From assembly GCA_000153145.1 (NCBI GenBank), contig CH672415.1, forward strand, positions 1,755,588 to 1,819,587: a stretch of DNA of 64,000 bases, given 5' to 3'. The translations under genes were made by a program, and so were the position numbers. Every line of letters starts with the position of its first letter. Within the stretch, counting starts at the first letter, position 1. The stretch is from a marine actinobacterium PHSC20C1 (GTDB lineage Bacteria > Actinomycetota > Actinomycetes > Actinomycetales > Microbacteriaceae). Positions 1-9,197 of the stretch are shown here, in pieces. The notes under the pieces were generated by a model. It was not told the DNA's origin and searched no databases. It saw only the letters and a list, made by a program, of their open reading frames with translations.

Positions 1-84
1 TGCGCTCAGCGCAAGGACGGCGATTGTGCCGATCGCGAGCAGAGAGCGCGTTGTGCCTGCACGCCGTGATTTCTGGGTATTCAT
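1..84 (-). CDS. Exported protein, N-terminal signal peptide only (cut by window start)
   Basis: Reading the minus strand from an ATG at 84 gives 28 open codons running off the window edge. They encode a classical signal peptide: a basic start (MNTQKSRRAGTTR) and then a hydrophobic stretch (LLAIGTIAVLALSA). A purine-rich GATAGG lies six bases upstream of the ATG. The gene starts 46 bases after the stop of the class III aminotransferase on the same strand, so it is probably the fourth gene of that operon. In such catabolic operons this position often holds an ABC-transporter substrate-binding lipoprotein, but that is inference, because the lipobox and mature domain lie outside the window. Confidence 0.7.
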   Translation of the reverse strand, partial: MNTQKSRRAGTTRSLLAIGTIAVLALSA

Positions 85-130
85 GTCATACCTATCTCTT
101 AGTGTTGTGAATGGAACGTGCTGTGTCCTG

Positions 131-1438
131 TTAGAGCATTGCTGCCCGCAGGGCGACGCGGTTGGCGTCAATTGTGCGATCGATGTCGTCGTGCGTCGTC
201 GATGCATTGAGCCGCCGGTCACCAGTTGCGAAGGCGGGCTCCAGAATTCCCTGCGACAGCAAGGAACTGTGGTATTTGGCGTACTGTTCGGTGTTCGATT
301 CCATGGCCTGGCGGAAGTTCGTCGGCAGTTCCTTACGGAAGTAGACGGTCCACTCAGATCCAATCCCCGAAACACACGCGTCGATGCCGGCATCCGCGAT
401 CGCATCCGAGATGCCGGCGCGAAGTCGATTTCCCAGGTCGTAGAGATGCGTGATCACGTCATCCGACTCCATGATTTCGAGAGTCTTGTTGGCAGCCGCC
501 ACCGAGTACGGGTTTCCGTTATAGGTACCGTCGATCGTCGCTTCGTTTTTTGAATAGGCACCCAAGTGCCCCATCAGATCGTTCGAACCGGCGAGAGCCG
601 CGATCGAGTATCCATTTGCCATCGCCTTAGCAAACGCAGTCAGATCGGGCATCACTCCAGCGATTGATTGGTACCCGCCGAGTGCAGCGCGAAAGCCCGT
701 CTTGACTTCGTCGAAGACCAGCGCGGCCCCGTGCTTCGTGCACAGCTCGCGAAGTAATTCGAGAAAGCCGGGCGCGGCCGGAACACAACCGAAGCTGTGC
801 ACGTAGCCCTCTGAGAAAGCTGCGGCAAGTTCACTACCGTGCTGATCAAACGCAGCGCGGAGGCCATCGAAGTCATTCCACTCAACAACAACCACATCAG
901 CGACAGCGCCGGGGTGCAGTCCAGCGCTATTCGCCGTCGCAAGCGGGGACGTTTCGGTGAGGTCTGCCCGCGAGCTTCCCACGGCAAGAACATCACTCCA
1001 GCCGTGATACGAACCGTGGAACTTGAGAATCTTGACGCGGCCGGTCGCTGCACGGGCGATGTGAGCCGCGTGCATGGTGGCGTCAGTGCCCGAGGTGCAA
1101 AACGCAACCTTGTCGGCGGAGGGCACGAGGGAAGTGATTCGCTCTGCCAGTTCATACTCGCCAGACTGCGGGCCAACACCGGTCAAGTCACACGTGCTAG
1201 CAGCGGCGAAAACAGCTTCGTTGACCCTCGCATCACAGTGACCGAGAATGATCGGCCCCCACGAGTTGATGTAATCGATGTACTTGTTGCCCTGCTCATC
1301 CCACACGTAGGCGCCGGCAGCCTTCACGAAGACTTGATCCCACCCAACGCGGTGTCCTGAGGACACTCCGCGCGGAACGACTTGGCGAGCACGCTCCCAC
1401 GTGGCAAGGCTGTTTTCGGACTGTGTTGAAGCTGTCAT
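131..1438 (-). CDS. Class III PLP aminotransferase (glutamate-1-semialdehyde aminomutase-like)
   Basis: A 435-residue fold-type I PLP enzyme of class III. Visible hallmarks are the phosphate-cup motif CTSGTDAT near residues 114-121, the FDEVKTGFR motif whose Asp (about 243) contacts the pyridine nitrogen, and the Schiff-base Lys in AFAKAMANG (about 271). The overall pattern (KFHGSYHGWSD, FDEVKTGFR) resembles glutamate-1-semialdehyde 2,1-aminomutase relatives. The location in a catabolic operon with two flavin oxidoreductases, rather than with haem genes, argues for an omega- or beta-amino-acid transaminase. The ATG at 1438 is preferred over the upstream GTG at 1465 because AGAAAGGA sits about nine bases before it. 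The substrate is not known from sequence. Confidence 0.85.
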   Translation of the reverse strand: MTASTQSENSLATWERARQVVPRGVSSGHRVGWDQVFVKAAGAYVWDEQGNKYIDYINSWGPIILGHCDARVNEAVFAAASTCDLTGVGPQSGEYELAERITSLVPSADKVAFCTSGTDATMHAAHIARAATGRVKILKFHGSYHGWSDVLAVGSSRADLTETSPLATANSAGLHPGAVADVVVVEWNDFDGLRAAFDQHGSELAAAFSEGYVHSFGCVPAAPGFLELLRELCTKHGAALVFDEVKTGFRAALGGYQSIAGVMPDLTAFAKAMANGYSIAALAGSNDLMGHLGAYSKNEATIDGTYNGNPYSVAAANKTLEIMESDDVITHLYDLGNRLRAGISDAIADAGIDACVSGIGSEWTVYFRKELPTNFRQAMESNTEQYAKYHSSLLSQGILEPAFATGDRRLNASTTHDDIDRTIDANRVALRAAML

Positions 1439-1479
1439 CAGCCGGGGTCCTTTCTGAACGATCACTGGGCAGTTATTGG

Positions 1480-2928
1480 TTACGCGTCTTGTGCTGCTGA
1501 AGTAGCCCGCATCGCTGCGCTGAGACGCTCAGCGATCAGGGCAGTGGGGAGGTGAGTATTCGCGCTCGGAACGTCAGGCATGATTGACGCGTCGATTACG
1601 CGAATGTTGGCGAGGCCATAGAGGCGACCCTGCTGGTCAACAACCGCGTTAGGATTCCCCTCCTCACCCATGCGAACAGTGCCGCAGGCGTGAAAGTAGT
1701 CGCCAACGTAACTGCGAACCCAGCTCTCAAAAAACTCGTCATCGTGCAAGGCGCTGAGTGGCGTTCCGTGCTCGTCGATGAAAACTCGCTCGATAATCCG
1801 CTGGAAACTTGGCGCGGCGATTACCTGCTCGAGATAAACGATCGCTTCTTTCATCGCCGCTCGGTCTTGCTCCGTTGACAGCATTCGTTCGCGAACTATC
1901 GGCGGCGCGAGAGGGTTTTCCGGGTTGAGTTCGAGTTCACCGCTCGACGTCACTTTCATCAACGCCGCCATGATGAGGCCATGGTCAGCCTCTGTGCCGT
2001 TAAGCAGTGTGCCGTGAAGCGGAAGAAGATGGATGTCGCCGGCCCCGAAACTTGACGACAAGCGCATGACCGCACCAATGCACGGTCCGATCGCATTGAC
2101 CTCTCGGAATTCTGGCTTGAGCGTGAAGTAAACGCTAGCCGCCGGGTGGTCTTGCAGATTTTTTCCGATTGCCGGGTGCGTTAGTTGAGAGCGCAAGAGA
2201 ATGGCGGGAGTTTCGAAGACCCCGGCGCACAGAACAACGTCATCGGCGCGCAGCTCCGTTCCATCGGCCAGCACGACACCCACGACAACGTCGCCTTCGA
2301 TGAGTAGGCGATCGGTTTGGCTATTCCCCTGAACCACGAGGTTGTCGCGACTGCGAGCCTCATCCAGGTAGCGCTCAAGGCTCGAAAAACGGCCTCTCGC
2401 GTTGGCGTTGCGCCACAACAGTCCGCTGCCGTCCTGCGGACCGTAAGTATCTACTCCGGTCGGAAGGTCAAGTCTCTCGGCTGCATCGAGCAGTGCCCGA
2501 TCCACCGGGGTGAATTCTTCCTCGGTCGACACAATGAGGTCTGTTTTGAGGTCTTCAAGCCAGGGCTGAACCTTCTCCCACGACCACTGGTCACAACCAA
2601 AGTCGCGGGCCCAGCGGTCGTAGTCTTCGGGTAGACCGGGAAGTGCCAACATAGCGTTGACCGCTCCCGAGCCTCCAACACCAGTGCCGCGGTTGTAGAG
2701 CTTGGGTTCTGAACCTTCGAGCTTGCTAGCGAAGAGATCAGGGTAAAACGCAGACGTCTCGCTCAACGCATCGATCCAATTCAGCGAGCGCAACCCCGGC
2801 AGTTGAGCACCGGGCTCGTGGTCGGGGCCTGAGTCAAGAAGGAGCACAGAGGTACTCGCGTCTTCAGACAGGCGCGCGGCAACGATGCACCCGGCGGTTC
2901 CGGCTCCGACGACAATTACTCGACGCAT
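1480..2928 (-). CDS. GMC family FAD-dependent oxidoreductase
   Basis: A 482-residue glucose-methanol-choline flavoprotein that oxidises an alcohol group using FAD. The N-terminus carries the dinucleotide fold VVGAGTAGC (residues 5-13). The FAD-contacting GTGVGGSGAVNAM follows around residues 80-95. The C-terminal HACGTVRMG (active-site His near 413) and the closing signature with NTHLPTALIAERL complete the family pattern. The length is slightly short for choline dehydrogenases. The start is the ATG at 2928, with GGAAGG seven bases upstream, rather than the in-frame TTG at 2943. It sits between an MftD-like oxidase and an aminotransferase on one strand. A relation to MftG, the GMC enzyme of mycofactocin clusters, is possible but unproven. 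Confidence 0.88.
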   Translation of the reverse strand: MRRVIVVGAGTAGCIVAARLSEDASTSVLLLDSGPDHEPGAQLPGLRSLNWIDALSETSAFYPDLFASKLEGSEPKLYNRGTGVGGSGAVNAMLALPGLPEDYDRWARDFGCDQWSWEKVQPWLEDLKTDLIVSTEEEFTPVDRALLDAAERLDLPTGVDTYGPQDGSGLLWRNANARGRFSSLERYLDEARSRDNLVVQGNSQTDRLLIEGDVVVGVVLADGTELRADDVVLCAGVFETPAILLRSQLTHPAIGKNLQDHPAASVYFTLKPEFREVNAIGPCIGAVMRLSSSFGAGDIHLLPLHGTLLNGTEADHGLIMAALMKVTSSGELELNPENPLAPPIVRERMLSTEQDRAAMKEAIVYLEQVIAAPSFQRIIERVFIDEHGTPLSALHDDEFFESWVRSYVGDYFHACGTVRMGEEGNPNAVVDQQGRLYGLANIRVIDASIMPDVPSANTHLPTALIAERLSAAMRATSAAQDA

Positions 2929-2993
2929 TCGACATCCTTCCAACGTTTCCGTTTGCAGTCCGCCGCGGGGCCAGATCTGCGCTGATCTTGTGC

Positions 2994-4181
2994 TTAGCGA
3001 GCTGGCGTGACCAAGAAGTCTCGGTTGAGGATGATCAGATCATCCATGGAGAGATCGTGAATTGAGTCACGCCCGATTCCGAACATCGTCTCGTCGATGC
3101 CGTCTCGCATGATCTCGAGCACCTTGTGCACTCCGTCTTCGCCCGACACCGCAAGCCCGTAGAGATAGGCGCGTCCGATAAAGACTGCCTTCGCCCCCAA
3201 GGCCATCGCTTTCACAACGTCAGACCCTCGACGAATTCCGCCATCGACCATGACGTCGATGTCGCTTCCGACCGCGTCAACGATGGAGGGGAGGAACCTG
3301 ATCGGCGATGGCGTGCCGTCGATGTTGTTGCCGCCGTGGTTCGAGACTGAGATTGCGTCTGCCCCCATGTCGACCGCAAGCTTGGCGTCTTTGATGGTGG
3401 AGATTCCCTTGATCATGAACGGGCCGCCCCACAGCTCGCGCAACCACTTCACGTCTTCCCAGGTTGGAGTTGGAGTGTGCACGAACTCGTTCCACGCTGT
3501 GCCGAACGACGGTACATCGCCGGGCGTGATGAACAGGTTCGGAACCTTTAGCTCGGGGATGCGACCTCTTTTCAGGTAGCGGGAGAACCACTGCGGGCGT
3601 GAGAGCGCGTGCGGAGCGAGCTCCATCATCGTCTTGAGATCCATTTTCATGGGCGGTGCAGGCGGAACGCCCCAGTCACGACGGGGTGTAAACGACCAGT
3701 CGAGAGTGACGATGAGGGCCTTAGCGCCAGAGCGGCGTGCTTCTTCGACACGAGCTTCGATGCGATCGCGGGTACCGACCCAGTAGAGCTGGAAGAATGA
3801 TTTGTCGTTTGCTGCGGTGACGTCCTTGATGGAACTCGACGCATACGAGCTGAGACCAATTGCCGTTCCCATGCGCTTTGCTGCACGCGCTGCGGCGACT
3901 TCAGCGTCAGGATGGATGGCCTGGGCGCCTACCGGCGACACGATGACAGGGAAGTCGATGTCGACACCCAAGATGTTCGTCTTAGTGTCGATCTTGCCGC
4001 GAGACGGGCGGTCGAAGATCGTCGGGCTGAAACCTAAGTCGTTATAGGCCCGAATGTTTTCGTCCAACGTCCAGCCCTGTTCATTGCCCGCCTTGAAGGC
4101 GAGCCACACCGCTTTTGGAAGACGCTTTTTCGCAAGCTTTTCCGCTTCGGCCAAATTGCTGAACGGTACTTTCTTCCCCAT
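2994..4181 (-). CDS. FMN-dependent alpha-hydroxy-acid oxidase family protein, MftD-like
   Basis: A 395-residue (beta/alpha)8 flavoprotein of the lactate oxidase/glycolate oxidase family. The N-terminal AEAEKLAKKRLP and the active-site block SNHGGNNIDG (catalytic His about residue 282) resemble pre-mycofactocin synthase MftD more than ordinary lactate oxidases, which usually read SNHGGRQLDG. FMN phosphate contacts DGGIRRGSDV and IGRAYLYG are present near the C-terminus. I chose the ATG at 4181 because the homologous N-terminus begins there; the GTG at 4217 would add 12 unrelated residues. It is the first gene of the operon running to the window start, with a good promoter 120 bases upstream. 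No mftA, mftB or mftC gene is visible in this window, so a true mycofactocin role is unproven. Confidence 0.85.
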   Translation of the reverse strand: MGKKVPFSNLAEAEKLAKKRLPKAVWLAFKAGNEQGWTLDENIRAYNDLGFSPTIFDRPSRGKIDTKTNILGVDIDFPVIVSPVGAQAIHPDAEVAAARAAKRMGTAIGLSSYASSSIKDVTAANDKSFFQLYWVGTRDRIEARVEEARRSGAKALIVTLDWSFTPRRDWGVPPAPPMKMDLKTMMELAPHALSRPQWFSRYLKRGRIPELKVPNLFITPGDVPSFGTAWNEFVHTPTPTWEDVKWLRELWGGPFMIKGISTIKDAKLAVDMGADAISVSNHGGNNIDGTPSPIRFLPSIVDAVGSDIDVMVDGGIRRGSDVVKAMALGAKAVFIGRAYLYGLAVSGEDGVHKVLEIMRDGIDETMFGIGRDSIHDLSMDDLIILNRDFLVTPAR

Positions 4182-4304
4182 GCGGTGCTGCCTAACTCTT
4201 CGGGAGACGTTGGTCACTTACTAGGCAGGTTGGTCGGCATTCTCGCCACCAACACCACTTTGTGCCTGAATCGAGTCTATTAACATTTGTTAGATTTAGG
4301 CTCG

Positions 4305-4333
4305 ATCTTAACACTATGTTGCAGTTAGTTCAA
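4305..4333 (-). promoter_or_regulatory. Sigma-70-type promoter of the MftD-like operon
   Basis: On the minus strand TTGAAC and TAAGAT are separated by exactly 17 bases, about 125 bases before the oxidase ATG. The region is clearly AT-richer than its surroundings. Just upstream, a 9-bp inverted repeat (AGAAAATTG at 4334-4342 and CAATTTTCT at 4369-4377) could bind a regulator. Confidence 0.55.
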
Positions 4334-4429
4334 AGAAAATTGCGTCAATTGCACGTGTTTAGTTGAACCAATTTTCTGACAATGGCTCCGAATGTTGTTT
4401 TCATTACATTCATTTAGCGGCGGGGCAAA

Positions 4430-4675
4430 GTGACGATTGTCCAGCACCTGCGCGACCGTTACTCCGTCAACTGGAGCGAGAACTGCTCCTACGAGTCCTC
4501 GAAGAATTACTCTCTCACCGCCGGAACTCTCACCAGTGACGTGCACCTCGAGTTCGTGGTGCAGTCAGACGCTCTCGTGCTGTTCGGAGACGGCATCGAA
4601 GCAGATCATCTCACCGTCGGCTGGGGCCAGAAGCTCACAGTCGGCACGACCAGCCGCACTCTCACACTCGCGTAG
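4430..4675 (+). pseudogene. Chimeric remnant containing a duplicated piece of purL
   Basis: This is an 81-codon open frame starting with GTG. Residues 11-27 read YSVNWSENCSYESSKNY, almost the same as the PurL segment [17 protein letters not shown] encoded one kilobase downstream. The DNA matches too: 4460-4510 and 5402-5452 agree at 44 of 51 positions by my count. The conserved PurL histidine has become Asn, and the rest of the frame, ending GWGQKLTVGTTSRTLTLA, is not PurL and is not recognised. I read it as a fusion of two gene fragments left by recombination. A GGGG run six bases before the GTG means it may still be translated, so a small functional protein is not excluded. Confidence 0.5.
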
Positions 4676-4708
4676 CCGACGACCGCGATCCCTGCATTTG
4701 GCAGCGGA

Positions 4709-4714
4709 TAATAT
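4709..4714 (+). promoter_or_regulatory. -10 hexamer TAATAT placed for a leaderless transcript
   Basis: TAATAT lies exactly six bases before the ATG at 4721 and no Shine-Dalgarno sequence intervenes. With the usual 6-7 base -10 to start-site spacing, transcription would begin at the A of the start codon. Confidence 0.5.
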
Positions 4715-4720
4715 TGCACT

Positions 4721-5116
4721 ATGACCGGACCTGAAGGTGCCTTGGGCGTGGTGCTGGAAACGATGTCTTGGGTGGGACTTGTCCCCGGGATTCCGATGCT
4801 CATTTTAGGCTGGATCGTGGCTAAACGCCGGTGCAAATGGGCCAAAACCACTGCTGAGGTTTTTGAAGCCGGTGGATTCCAAGGCTTCCGTTGGTCCGGT
4901 GGCGATGGTAGTCAACACTCCACCCTTAACGACCCCTCAGAAGTGCCCATCATGGATGTGGGAGCCCAAGTCGAACTCTATTACGACCAGTGCCACCCCT
5001 CTCGTTGGCGTCTAAAGCCGCCCCGTCATGACAATCACGCCCTCCTCATCGGCTGGATACTCACCGGAACCGGTCTACTGAGCACCGTCGCGGGATTCAT
5101 GCTGATGATGTTCTGA
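4721..5116 (+). CDS. Two-helix membrane protein, DUF3592-like
   Basis: A 131-residue protein with a hydrophobic segment near residues 16-34 (WVGLVPGIPMLILGWIV) and another near 107-128 (LLIGWILTGTGLLSTVAG). Between them lies a soluble loop of about 70 residues containing short beta-type stretches such as VGAQVELYYD and HPSRWRL. This arrangement resembles small DUF3592-type membrane proteins, whose function is unknown. It lies directly upstream of purL on the same strand, with purL translation starting 114 bases downstream, so co-transcription is likely. The start is supported by a leaderless-type -10 element six bases upstream and by the absence of an alternative ribosome-binding site. Confidence 0.65.
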   Translation: MTGPEGALGVVLETMSWVGLVPGIPMLILGWIVAKRRCKWAKTTAEVFEAGGFQGFRWSGGDGSQHSTLNDPSEVPIMDVGAQVELYYDQCHPSRWRLKPPRHDNHALLIGWILTGTGLLSTVAGFMLMMF

Positions 5117-5230
5117 CCCTTGGCCCTTGGCAGCGCGCTTATCCAGCGCGACACCCACCCACGGCTAGGTAGACTGGAGCAGGCCGGCGTGAGCGCCCCG
5201 GCATCCATAATCTTCTGGGAGAAGCCCCTC

Positions 5231-7540
5231 GTGACTGACGTCTCAACCAATTCCCGCCAGCATGTTGCCGACACGGTATCGAACGCCGCCGCAACCCCCG
5301 AGAAAGAGCAGCCCTACGGCGCGCTCGGCCTCAAACCAGACGAGTACGCGAAGATTCGCGAAATTCTGGGCCGCCGCCCCACCAGTGGCGAGCTCGCCAT
5401 GTACTCCGTGATGTGGAGCGAGCACTGCTCCTACAAGTCCTCTAAGAACTACCTTCGCCAGTTTGGGAAGAAGGTCAGCGATAACATGACCAAGAACCTC
5501 ATGGTTGGCATGGGCGAAAACGCGGGTGTCATTGACGTCGGCGAAGGCTGGGCTGTCACCTTCAAGATCGAAAGCCACAACCACCCCAGCTACATCGAAC
5601 CCTTCCAAGGTGCAGCAACCGGTGTTGGCGGAATCGTTCGCGACATCATCTCCATGGGTGCTCGCCCCGTCGCCGTCATGGACGCCCTCCGCTTCGGCGC
5701 CATCGACAACCCAGACACCGCACGCGTCGCTCACGGCGTAGTTGCCGGCATCAGCTTCTACGGCAACTGCCTCGGCTTGCCAAACATCGGCGGCGAAACC
5801 TACTTCGACTCCGTCTACCAGGCCAACCCCCTCGTCAACGCCCTAGCCGTTGGAGTGCTGCGCCACGAAGACCTCCACCTGGCAAACGCTCGCGGCGTGG
5901 GCAACAAAGTTGTGCTGTTCGGTGCCCGCACCGGTGGCGATGGCATCGGCGGAGCATCCATCCTCGCGTCCGACTCATTCTCAGAAGGCGGCCCCACCAA
6001 GCGCCCAGCCGTTCAAGTCGGCGACCCGTTTGCCGAGAAAGTACTCATCGAGTGCTGCCTCGAACTGTTCCAAGGTGACCTCGTTGAAGGCATCCAAGAC
6101 CTCGGCGCTGCCGGCATCAGCTGTGCCACCAGCGAGCTCGCCTCCAACGGTGACGGTGGCATGTTCATCGAACTCGAGAAGGTTCTGCTGCGCGACCCCA
6201 CCCTCACGGCAGAAGAAATTCTGATGTCTGAGAGCCAAGAACGAATGATGGCCATCGTGAAGCCGGAGAAGCTCGACGGCTTCCTCAAGGTCGTTGAGAA
6301 GTGGGATGTCGAAACCAGCGTGCTCGGAGAAGTCACCGACACCGGCCGCCTCATCATCAACTGGCACGACGAAGAAATCGTCAACGTCGAGCCCCGCACT
6401 GTCGCTATCGATGGCCCCGTCTACGACCGCCCCGTCGAATACCCGAAGTGGATCGACAAGCTACAAGCCGACAGCGCTTCCGGACTCGCCCGCCCCAAGG
6501 ACGGCATCGAGTTGCGCGACCAAATGCTGCAACTTCTCGCGAGCCCCAACCTGGCCGACAAGAGCTGGATCACCAACCAGTACGACCGCTACGTCCTCGG
6601 CAACACTGCCCTGAGCTTCCCGGATGACGCCGGCATGGTGCGCATCGACGAAGAGAGTGGCCTCGGCTTCTCCGTCGCCACTGACGCCAACGGCCGCTTC
6701 TGCCAACTCGACCCCTACGCCGGAGCCCAGATTGCTCTCGCCGAAGCGTTCCGCAACGTTGCCGCCACCGGCGCCAACCCCGTTGCCGTCAGCGACTGCC
6801 TCAACTTCGGCAGCCCCGAGAACCCCGAAGTGATGTGGCAATTCAGCCGCGCCGTCGAAGGCCTCGCCGATGGTTGCCTCGAAATGGAAATTCCCGTCAC
6901 CGGCGGAAACGTCTCCTTCTACAACCAGACCGGAGATGTACCCATCCACCCGACCCCCGTGGTCGCCGTGCTCGGCCTGATCCGTGACGTGGCTGAGCGC
7001 ATCCCGAGCGGCTGGCAAGACGAAGGCAACAACATTTACCTGCTCGGCACCACCAAACTGGAACTCGACGGTTCAGCGTGGGCCGGCACCATCCACGATC
7101 ACCTCGGTGGACTCCCGCCAACAGTTGACCTCGCCGCCGAGCGTCGCCTCGCCGACCTCATCAAAGCCGGAAACGAGCAAAACATCATCGCCAGCGCGCA
7201 CGACCTCGCCGATGGTGGCCTCGCGCAAACCCTCGCCGAATCCGTCATGCGCTTCGGCGTTGGCGCTCGCATCTGGTTGGGCGAACTGCTCGAACGTGAC
7301 GGCATTGATGCCGCAACAGCGCTCTTCAGCGAATCGACCGGTCGCATGATCGTCTCGATCCCCCGCGAAGACGACGTGAAATTCCAGGGACTCTGCGAAG
7401 GCCGCAACTACCCGGCCATCCGCATCGGAGTCACGGATGCTGCCGCCCCCGCCCTCGAAATCCAAGACCAGTTCACCCTCACCCTCGAAGAGCTGCTCAC
7501 CGCACACCGCGGAACCCTCCAGGAAGCATTCGGCGCCTAA
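5231..7540 (+). CDS. purL: Phosphoribosylformylglycinamidine synthase, small-type PurL subunit
   Basis: A 769-residue enzyme of the fourth step of purine synthesis: it converts FGAR and ammonia to FGAM with ATP, working with PurQ and PurS. The length fits the small (Bacillus/Thermotoga-type) PurL. The N-terminal [14 protein letters not shown] (conserved His near residue 64) is diagnostic, followed by [21 protein letters not shown] and two AIR-synthase-like halves (first about 60-400, second about 440-760). I chose GTG at 5231, with GGGAGA eight bases upstream; the longer frame from 5120 has no ribosome-binding site and an unrelated N-terminus. Third codon positions are strongly C-rich, suggesting high expression. 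A degenerate copy of its His motif lies upstream at 4460-4510. Confidence 0.97.
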   Translation: MTDVSTNSRQHVADTVSNAAATPEKEQPYGALGLKPDEYAKIREILGRRPTSGELAMYSVMWSEHCSYKSSKNYLRQFGKKVSDNMTKNLMVGMGENAGVIDVGEGWAVTFKIESHNHPSYIEPFQGAATGVGGIVRDIISMGARPVAVMDALRFGAIDNPDTARVAHGVVAGISFYGNCLGLPNIGGETYFDSVYQANPLVNALAVGVLRHEDLHLANARGVGNKVVLFGARTGGDGIGGASILASDSFSEGGPTKRPAVQVGDPFAEKVLIECCLELFQGDLVEGIQDLGAAGISCATSELASNGDGGMFIELEKVLLRDPTLTAEEILMSESQERMMAIVKPEKLDGFLKVVEKWDVETSVLGEVTDTGRLIINWHDEEIVNVEPRTVAIDGPVYDRPVEYPKWIDKLQADSASGLARPKDGIELRDQMLQLLASPNLADKSWITNQYDRYVLGNTALSFPDDAGMVRIDEESGLGFSVATDANGRFCQLDPYAGAQIALAEAFRNVAATGANPVAVSDCLNFGSPENPEVMWQFSRAVEGLADGCLEMEIPVTGGNVSFYNQTGDVPIHPTPVVAVLGLIRDVAERIPSGWQDEGNNIYLLGTTKLELDGSAWAGTIHDHLGGLPPTVDLAAERRLADLIKAGNEQNIIASAHDLADGGLAQTLAESVMRFGVGARIWLGELLERDGIDAATALFSESTGRMIVSIPREDDVKFQGLCEGRNYPAIRIGVTDAAAPALEIQDQFTLTLEELLTAHRGTLQEAFGA

Positions 7541-7543
7541 TAG

Positions 7544-7571
7544 GCGTCGCCACAACGAGCCTGAGCGACGC
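7544..7571. terminator. Hairpin between convergent purL and ABC operon
   Basis: GCGTCGC (7544-7550) and GCGACGC (7565-7571) form a 7-bp stem with a 14-base loop directly after the purL stop codon. There is no T-run on either side, so termination is uncertain. Confidence 0.35.
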
Positions 7572-7598
7572 GTCTCGCACCAGCAAGATTCAGCAGCA

Positions 7599-9197
7599 CT
7601 ACGCGATGGCGGCTGCTCTCGGCACAGAGTCGATGAGCAGCCGAGTGTACTCATGCTGCGGATTAGTGAGCAGGTCGGCAGTCGTGGCCGATTCGACGAC
7701 CTCTCCCTCCCGCATCACCACACTGCGTTCACACACAGTGCGCACGACAGCGAGGTCATGGCTGATGAACAAAAGCGTCAGCCCACGCTCGCGTCGAATC
7801 TCAGAAATGACCTCCAACACCTGGGCCTGAACCGAAACATCGAGCGCACTCGTAGCCTCATCCATCACCAACAGGCTCGGCTCAATAGCCAGCGCGCGGG
7901 CAATCGCCACACGTTGCCGCTGACCGCCAGATAACGTGCGCGGCAGCGCCTCAGCCTGCGTACTTGCGAGTCCAACATTGTCGAGCAACGTCAACGCTCG
8001 AGAGCAAATGTCAGGTCGACGAAGCTCAGGATGATGCAGCCGCAACGCATCCTCGACTGCCTCGCCTGCCGTCATCCGCGGGTCAAGGGAGAGGTACGGA
8101 TCTTGGAACACCATCTGCACTTTGCGTGCCCGGTCAAGTCTGTCTGCGCGCCGCCGCGGCCGGCCATGCCGTTCTTGGTCATCGATGATGACTTTGCCAA
8201 AGTCGGGCAGTTCTAGTCCAACGATCATGCGGGCCAGGGTCGACTTTCCCGACCCCGATTCGCCCACGATGCCCAGCGCCTCCCCCGCCGCAATCTCCAG
8301 AGTCACATTGGCGAGCGCGCGCACTGATTCGCGACCGCGCCCCGGATACGTTTTGGCGAGGTCGCGCACCTGCAAGACAGGCTGCCGCACAAGCTCAGTT
8401 GAGGCGCGTGGTTCATCCCCGGTGATTTCGATCGTCGGGGTCGCCGCCACAAGACGTCGGGTGTAGGCGGTGGCGGGATGACGAAAAATCTGGCGCGCAG
8501 AACCCTCCTCCTCCACCCGGCCGTCACGCATGACGTAAACACGCTCGCACAATGACGCCGCCAAATTCAGGTCATGAGTGATGAAGAGCATCCCCATCGA
8601 CCGTGCTTGTCGTTGCTCGATGAGAACCTGCAAAATCTGAGCCTGCGTGGTCACATCCAGTGCCGTCGTTGGTTCATCACACACCAACAGTCGCGGCGAG
8701 CCCACCAGCGCTCCGGCAATCATTACCCGCTGCAGCATGCCTCCCGAAAGTTCGTGGGGATACTGCCGCAGATGTTCCTCCGGTCGCGGCATCTGCACGG
8801 CAGCGAGCATCTCAATCGCGCGTTCCCGCGCACGCCCGGCCGACCATCCCTCGCCAAGCCGAAGCGCTTCGGTGAGATGATCACCGATCGTGCGCATCGG
8901 ATTGATTCCGGCGCGCGGATCCTGAAAAACCATTGCCGCAGTCGAGCGCCGCAAGCCCAAGAGTTCCTTCGAACTCATCGTTGGCACGTTGTGCCCATCG
9001 ACGAGCACCGTGCCGGTAACGACGGAGCGGGCGGGAAGCAGACCGAGTATCGACTGCGCGGTCAGAGACTTGCCGGACCCAGATTCACCAACCAGCGCGA
9101 CAGTTTCTCCCTCATTGACGGAGAGATCGATGCCGTGCAACAGCCGCTCGCCTCCCGGCAGATCGAGGGTTAGCCCAGAAATCTCAAGCAACGTCAT
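7599..9197 (-). CDS. Peptide-type ABC transporter ATPase, two fused nucleotide-binding domains
   Basis: A 532-residue cytoplasmic ATPase made of two complete ABC domains in one chain, equivalent to DppD and DppF joined. Domain 1 (about 1-250) has Walker A GESGSGKS near 36-43, signature LSGGMLQRV and Walker B LLVCDEPTTALD. Domain 2 (about 270-530) has a second GESGSGKS near 311-318, signature LSGGQRQRVAIARAL and Walker B LLVMDEATSALD. Each half carries the oligopeptide/dipeptide family extension after its Walker B region. It is the last gene of the operon, and its ATG overlaps the stop of the DppC-like permease by four bases, implying coupled translation. The substrate is set by the binding protein and is not known. 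Confidence 0.95.
   Translation of the reverse strand: MTLLEISGLTLDLPGGERLLHGIDLSVNEGETVALVGESGSGKSLTAQSILGLLPARSVVTGTVLVDGHNVPTMSSKELLGLRRSTAAMVFQDPRAGINPMRTIGDHLTEALRLGEGWSAGRARERAIEMLAAVQMPRPEEHLRQYPHELSGGMLQRVMIAGALVGSPRLLVCDEPTTALDVTTQAQILQVLIEQRQARSMGMLFITHDLNLAASLCERVYVMRDGRVEEEGSARQIFRHPATAYTRRLVAATPTIEITGDEPRASTELVRQPVLQVRDLAKTYPGRGRESVRALANVTLEIAAGEALGIVGESGSGKSTLARMIVGLELPDFGKVIIDDQERHGRPRRRADRLDRARKVQMVFQDPYLSLDPRMTAGEAVEDALRLHHPELRRPDICSRALTLLDNVGLASTQAEALPRTLSGGQRQRVAIARALAIEPSLLVMDEATSALDVSVQAQVLEVISEIRRERGLTLLFISHDLAVVRTVCERSVVMREGEVVESATTADLLTNPQHEYTRLLIDSVPRAAAIA

Noticed and set aside
26..553. A 175-codon plus-strand frame at the window start
   Set aside because: It is the antisense of the aminotransferase C-terminus and of the signal peptide gene, both of which are well supported.
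4181..4217. Upstream GTG start of the MftD-like oxidase
   Set aside because: The added residues (MTNVSRRVRQHR) have no family counterpart and no ribosome-binding site; homology begins at the ATG at 4181.
5243..7654. Long antisense open frames opposite purL (for example 163, 185 and 193 codons)
   Set aside because: purL matches its family over its whole length. The antisense frames arise from its strong C-ending codon bias and show no domain or ribosome-binding site.
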